From NCBI GenBank assembly GCA_035490315.1, contig DATHET010000164.1:1-8582 (forward strand): DNA of 8,582 bases. The letters are read 5' to 3'. A program made the position numbers and the translations under genes. The notes beneath the pieces were generated by a model that was given only the letters and a program-made list of their open reading frames with translations, had not been told where the DNA came from and did not search any database. This DNA is from JADJQU01 sp035490315. Its GTDB lineage: Bacteria; Planctomycetota; UBA1135; GCA-002686595. This document shows positions 4,194 through 8,582 of this stretch, in pieces (position 1 is the first letter of the stretch; each line of letters begins with the position of its first letter).

Positions 4194-6844
4194 GGTACCG
4201 ATTCGCCGTCCTGCTCCTGGCCCTGCTCGCCACGGCCGGGCACGCACAGGTCACGGACAAGCCGGCTCCCGTCCAAGGTCCTCCGGTCCAGAGCGGCCCG
4301 CCCGCTCCAGCGCCCGCGCCTGGGCCCGCGCCAGCGCCGAAGGAAGCGCCGATCGTGCGCTCGATCGTGGTCGAGGGCGAGGAGCGCTACAGCGAGGCGC
4401 AACTGATCTCGGCCTTCGGCCAGAAAATCGGCGAGAAGCTCGAGCTCGACGTCATCAACCGCGGGTTGAGGACGATCTGGATCAGCTTCTCGGTGCGCGC
4501 CGAGGTCTTCGTGCGCGAGCTGCCCGCGGTCGTCGACGCGCCGCCGGAAGTCGAGCTGCGTCTGGTCGTGGTCGAGATGCCATCCGACCGCGAGCCGCGC
4601 TTCATCGGCAACGTCGACATCGACAAGAAGACGCTCAAGCGCTGGGCCCTGATCGAGGATCGCGTCGAGCTCTTCGAGTACCAGGCCAACCGCGTGCGAC
4701 AGCGCCTGCTCGAAGGCTACCGCCGCGAGGGCTACCACTGGGTCGAGGTCGAGGTGGTCAAGCGCGACTCGCGCGACGATCCCAGCGCGCAGGGCGTGCC
4801 GATGACCGACCTGATCTTCGAGATCCGCGAGGGTCCGAAGGTGCGCGTCAAGAAGGTCGAGATGATCGGCAACCAGTCGATGCCCGACACCCGCTTCATC
4901 TTCTGGACTTCTGGGTTGACCAAGTTCGCCAATCTGCAGCTCTCGGAGCCCGGCCCCTTCAACTGGTGGGGCTCGGCCTTCGTGCAGGAGACACTCGACG
5001 CGGACGTCGTGGCCATGCGCGAGATCTACCGCGAGCGCGGCTGGCTCGACGCGGTCGTCGACGCGGAGACTCACTTCAGCGAGGACGGTTCGCGCGTGCG
5101 CATCAAGTACGTGATCGACGAGGGCAAGCCCTACATCGTCGAGGAGCTGGACGTCGCCTTCTTCGAGTGGGTGCAGAACGCGGACAAGCAGTGGCAGGCC
5201 AAGCCGATCGAGACCGGCAAGTCGCGCTTCACGCCCGCGGAAGTGCTCGCGAAGTGCGAGTTGAAGGAGGGCGATCGCTACGAGGAGATCGCGCGCAAGC
5301 GCGACGAGGGCAAATTGCGCGAGCTCTACGGCTCGGTGGGATGCCTGTTCCACCCGTCGCTGCCGCCGGACATGCGCTGGCAGTTCCTCGAGCCGGAGCT
5401 GTTCTACTCGCAGACCGAGCACAAGCTGCGCGTGACCTACCGCATCGTCGAAGGCCATCCCTTGACCATCCGCGAAGTCGTCTTCGCCGGGACTCACCAC
5501 ACGCGCGACGAGGTCTTGCGCCGCGAGGTCGGCCTCGTCCCGGGCAGCAAGGCGGACCAGAAGGAGATCAACCGGGCCCTGTCGAGGATCGAGGGCACGG
5601 GCTTCTTCACCGACGCGGGCAATCCCGAGGAGCACATCGATCCGAACTACCGCTTCCTCGAGGTGCCGGGCTCCAAGGACCTGGTCGATCTCCAGTACGA
5701 GGTCGAGGAGGGGCGCGTCATCGAGTTCCAGCTGCAGGGCGGACTGAGCTCGAACGACGGCGCCTACGGTCAGATCGACCTGACGGTCAGGAACTTCGAC
5801 TGGTCGGATGGGCCGTCGAGGTGGTCCCGCTCGATCCACGAGCTGTTCCGCAAGGAAGCGTTCCACGGCGCGGGGGAAAGGATCGAGATCTCCTTGTCGC
5901 CTGGCACCAAACGTTCCTACGCCAAGGTGCGCTACCTCGACCCCGACATCTTCAATCGCTACCTCGAGCCGATCAGCCTGGACGTCGGCCTGAGTCGCTC
6001 GCTGCGCGGGTTCCGCTCTCACGACGAGGATCGCTTCGACAAGTACCTCAAGTTCGGACGCCGCTTCGGATTCGACACCTTCTTGAGCGCCGGCATCGTC
6101 CACAACGACGTCGAGACCTCGGACCTCTCCAGCGGCGGCGTGCCGACTTCGCTGCAGCGCCAGGACGCGCTCGGCATGGTCAATCTGGCGGGCTTCAGCC
6201 TGGAATTCAGCACGCGGGATCTCGACAACCAGCTCAATCCGCACAACGGCTGGAAGCTCAGCTTGCGGAACGTGGTCTTCAACGAGCTCTTGTCGAGCGA
6301 CTTCGAGTACGTGCGGTCCGTGCTGGACACCGACTTCTATCTGGCCACGGGCACCAAGTCCGATGGGACCGAGCACGTGTTGCACCTCGAGCTCGACGGG
6401 GGAATCGAGCCGACCTTCGGGAGCACGAGCGAGGTTCCCTATACGGAGCGCTTCTTCCAGGGCGGCTCCAACAACCTGCGCGGCTTCGAGTACCGCGGAG
6501 CCGGCGCGCGCGGAGTCGACGTGCTCGGCGGGGCGACCCGCTTCGCCGCCGGCGGGGAGTCGTCCATCTCCGGCACCGTCGAGTGGCTCTACCCTCTGTA
6601 TTCGATCACCCAGCCGGGCACGTACAAGAAGATCGAATCGCTGCGCGGAGTAATTTTCCTCGATTGGGGCGTGCTCGGGCCGGACTCCACCAACATCGAC
6701 CTGAACGACGTGCGCGCCAGCGTCGGCTTCGGCGTGGGCCTCGCCTACCCCCTGCCGATCCAGCTCAATTTCGGCTTCCCGGTCCGCCGCTTCTCCGGCG
6801 ACGAGCAGCAGACCTTCTCCTTCTCGATCGGCTTGACTTTCTAA
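4190..6844 (+). CDS. bamA: Outer membrane protein assembly factor BamA (Omp85 family)
   Basis: BamA inserts beta-barrel proteins into the outer membrane. The 884-residue precursor has a signal peptide (1-19: basic start, Leu/Ala core, GHA before the cut), then a Pro/Ala/Gly-rich linker (about 22-54). Five POTRA-like domains follow at about 55-128, 136-214, 216-312, 314-421 and 423-507. POTRA3 begins VRVKKVEMIGNQSM, and POTRA5 (LTIREVVFAGTHHTRDEVLR) closely resembles the E. coli one. The rest is the 16-strand barrel, with GGSNNLRGFEYRG matching the loop-6 RGF motif, and a C-terminal strand TFSFSIGLTF ending in Phe. E. coli BamA has 810 residues. The only two cysteines, C356 and C385, are both in POTRA4. 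The GTG at 4190 is the only start that yields the signal peptide. It overlaps the dnaB stop by four bases and lacks a clear ribosome binding site, so translation is probably coupled. TamA-type relatives have fewer POTRAs. Confidence 0.93.
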   Translation: MRYRFAVLLLALLATAGHAQVTDKPAPVQGPPVQSGPPAPAPAPGPAPAPKEAPIVRSIVVEGEERYSEAQLISAFGQKIGEKLELDVINRGLRTIWISFSVRAEVFVRELPAVVDAPPEVELRLVVVEMPSDREPRFIGNVDIDKKTLKRWALIEDRVELFEYQANRVRQRLLEGYRREGYHWVEVEVVKRDSRDDPSAQGVPMTDLIFEIREGPKVRVKKVEMIGNQSMPDTRFIFWTSGLTKFANLQLSEPGPFNWWGSAFVQETLDADVVAMREIYRERGWLDAVVDAETHFSEDGSRVRIKYVIDEGKPYIVEELDVAFFEWVQNADKQWQAKPIETGKSRFTPAEVLAKCELKEGDRYEEIARKRDEGKLRELYGSVGCLFHPSLPPDMRWQFLEPELFYSQTEHKLRVTYRIVEGHPLTIREVVFAGTHHTRDEVLRREVGLVPGSKADQKEINRALSRIEGTGFFTDAGNPEEHIDPNYRFLEVPGSKDLVDLQYEVEEGRVIEFQLQGGLSSNDGAYGQIDLTVRNFDWSDGPSRWSRSIHELFRKEAFHGAGERIEISLSPGTKRSYAKVRYLDPDIFNRYLEPISLDVGLSRSLRGFRSHDEDRFDKYLKFGRRFGFDTFLSAGIVHNDVETSDLSSGGVPTSLQRQDALGMVNLAGFSLEFSTRDLDNQLNPHNGWKLSLRNVVFNELLSSDFEYVRSVLDTDFYLATGTKSDGTEHVLHLELDGGIEPTFGSTSEVPYTERFFQGGSNNLRGFEYRGAGARGVDVLGGATRFAAGGESSISGTVEWLYPLYSITQPGTYKKIESLRGVIFLDWGVLGPDSTNIDLNDVRASVGFGVGLAYPLPIQLNFGFPVRRFSGDEQQTFSFSIGLTF

Positions 6845-6846
6845 GG

Positions 6847-6886
6847 TACTGCCCCGCATCGCTGCGCACAGCGACGCGGGGCAGTA
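6847..6886. repeat. 40-nt near-perfect palindrome, REP-like or terminator
   Basis: Two 18-base arms (6847-6864, 6869-6886) surround a CGCA loop. The arms begin and end TACTGCCCCGC / GCGGGGCAGTA and pair at 17 of 18 positions, the exception being an A-C mismatch (6858/6875). It starts two bases after the bamA stop. No T-run follows, so it is not a textbook terminator; its size, symmetry and position fit an intergenic REP-type element or an mRNA 3'-end stabiliser. No second copy is visible in this window. Confidence 0.6.
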
Positions 6887-6892
6887 TCGAGT

Positions 6893-6921
6893 TTGACTTG
6901 GCGGTCGATCTGAGCTAACCC
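6893..6921 (+). promoter_or_regulatory. Possible promoter for lpxD-lpxC
   Basis: TTGACT (6893-6898) matches the -35 consensus at five of six positions. Seventeen bases later lies TAACCC (6916-6921), a poor -10 that keeps only the leading TA. If used, transcription would begin near 6928, leaving about 60 bases of leader before lpxD. The palindrome between bamA and lpxD makes a separate promoter plausible. Confidence 0.3.
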
Positions 6922-6952
6922 TGTGCCCTCGCAACGCACTCCTCGCTCGGTA

Positions 6953-6988
6953 GGGGAGGTGCGGAACCCACGAATCTGGGTTCGCGTC
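6953..6988 (+). promoter_or_regulatory. lpxD translation start region: distant SD plus bridging hairpin
   Basis: A strong Shine-Dalgarno sequence, GGAGGTG (6955-6961), lies 27 bases before the lpxD ATG at 6989, normally too far. Between them GAACCCA (6964-6970) and TGGGTTC (6977-6983) form a perfect 7-bp stem with a 6-base loop. Folding it leaves 2 + 5 = 7 unpaired bases between SD and ATG, an ideal spacing. The repeat is seen directly; the role is inferred from split ribosome binding sites such as that described for phage T4 gene 25. Confidence 0.5.
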
Positions 6989-8022
<1,034 letters not shown>

Positions 8023-8026
<4 letters not shown>

Positions 8027-8582
8027 CGCGCATGCAGCGCACGATCCGCACGCCGATCGAATTCTCCGGTGTCGGCCTGCATTCGGGCCTGCCGGTCAAG
8101 GGCCGCATGCTGCCCGCGCCGCAGGACACGGGCGTGGAATTCGTCCGCACCGACCTGCCCGATGCGTCACCGATCCCGGCGCGCATCTCCCACCGCTCGG
8201 CGATGGACCGCCGCACCCGGCTCGAGAAGGGCGCCGCGCGCGTCGACACCGTCGAGCACCTGCTCTCGGTCTGCTACGGCCTGGGTCTCGACAACCTGCG
8301 CGTCGAGCTCAACGGCCAGGAAGTTCCCGGCCTCGACGGCAGCGCGCTGAGCTTCGTCAATCTGATCCAGCAGGCCGGCCTGGTCGAGCAGCGCGCCGAG
8401 GTCAAGGTCCTGCGCTTGACGCGGCCGATCTACGTGCGCGAGGGGCCGGTGACCCTGGTCGCCCTGCCCAGCGAGGCGACGGGGCTCTCGCTCGAGTACT
8501 TCGCCTCCTTCGACGAGCCCGGCGTCGAGTCCGGCTCGATGTCGATCGACATCACGCCCGAATCCTTCATCAAGGAGATCGC
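8023..8582 (+). CDS. lpxC: UDP-3-O-acyl-N-acetylglucosamine deacetylase LpxC (5' part)
   Basis: LpxC is the zinc deacetylase for the committed step of lipid A synthesis, upstream of LpxD in the pathway. The first 186 codons are present and the window cuts the gene. The opening QRTIRTPIEFSGVGLHSG is the family hallmark, and TVEHLLSVCYGLGLDN holds E78 (general base) and H79 (first zinc ligand), with the same numbering as E. coli. PGLDGSALSF (108-117) follows. Domain 2 starts around residue 128. The other zinc ligands, His and Asp near 238-242, would lie beyond the edge, so intactness is unproven. The ATG at 8023 overlaps the lpxD stop as ATGA and has GGAGG (8011-8015) seven bases upstream; an ATG at codon 4 is the alternative. 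FabZ is fused to LpxC in some phyla, which cannot be judged here. Confidence 0.95.

Noticed and set aside
2646..4247. A 533-codon minus-strand open frame opposite dnaB
   Set aside because: Same antisense artefact. It fully overlaps dnaB, whose motifs are intact, and its protein is Arg/Ala/Gly-rich with no domain I recognise.
4966..6918. A 650-codon plus-strand open frame within bamA
   Set aside because: Out of frame with bamA and Arg-rich. The bamA frame carries all POTRA and barrel motifs.
6923..6988. Upstream GTG starts for lpxD (6923, 6959)
   Set aside because: 6923 lies just downstream of the possible -10 and before the likely transcript start. 6959 overlaps the Shine-Dalgarno sequence itself. 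LpxD homology begins at 6989.

Overview
The window is a dense, GC-rich, plus-strand housekeeping segment of a Gram-negative (diderm) bacterium. It carries nine protein genes: eight complete and one cut by the right edge. I see no transposase, prophage, CRISPR array, tRNA, rRNA or defence gene, and no broken gene. I found no undescribed multi-gene system; the interest lies in control signals, gene junctions and details of individual proteins.

Layout. (1) 41-2685 is a translation block: bL25 (CTC type), peptidyl-tRNA hydrolase, bS6, bS18 and bL9. A good sigma-70-like promoter sits almost on the pth start codon, and the block ends in a strong GC-rich hairpin (2713-2750). (2) 2811-6844 holds the replicative helicase dnaB. 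Its TGA stop overlaps the GTG start of a five-POTRA BamA-type outer-membrane assembly protein (GTGA overlap). (3) 6845-6988 is the only sizeable intergenic region. It holds a 40-nt near-perfect palindrome, a possible promoter, and a hairpin between a strong Shine-Dalgarno sequence and the lpxD start. (4) 6989-8582 is the start of a lipid A block: lpxD, then lpxC joined by an ATGA overlap and running off the window.

How the genes fit together. The first block makes ribosomal proteins and the enzyme that recycles peptidyl-tRNA. dnaB drives fork unwinding. BamA inserts outer-membrane beta-barrels, while LpxC and LpxD catalyse the second and third steps of lipid A synthesis. Together they imply a real outer membrane with lipid A.

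Taxonomy (inference only). The order bL25-pth-bS6-bS18-bL9-dnaB is known from myxobacteria and other former Deltaproteobacteria, and a similar order with ssb in the bS18 slot occurs in Planctomycetes. The direct join of dnaB to bamA-lpxD-lpxC, without skp, is less usual. I cannot place the organism below 'high-GC diderm, Myxococcota/Planctomycetota-like or a related uncultured lineage'.
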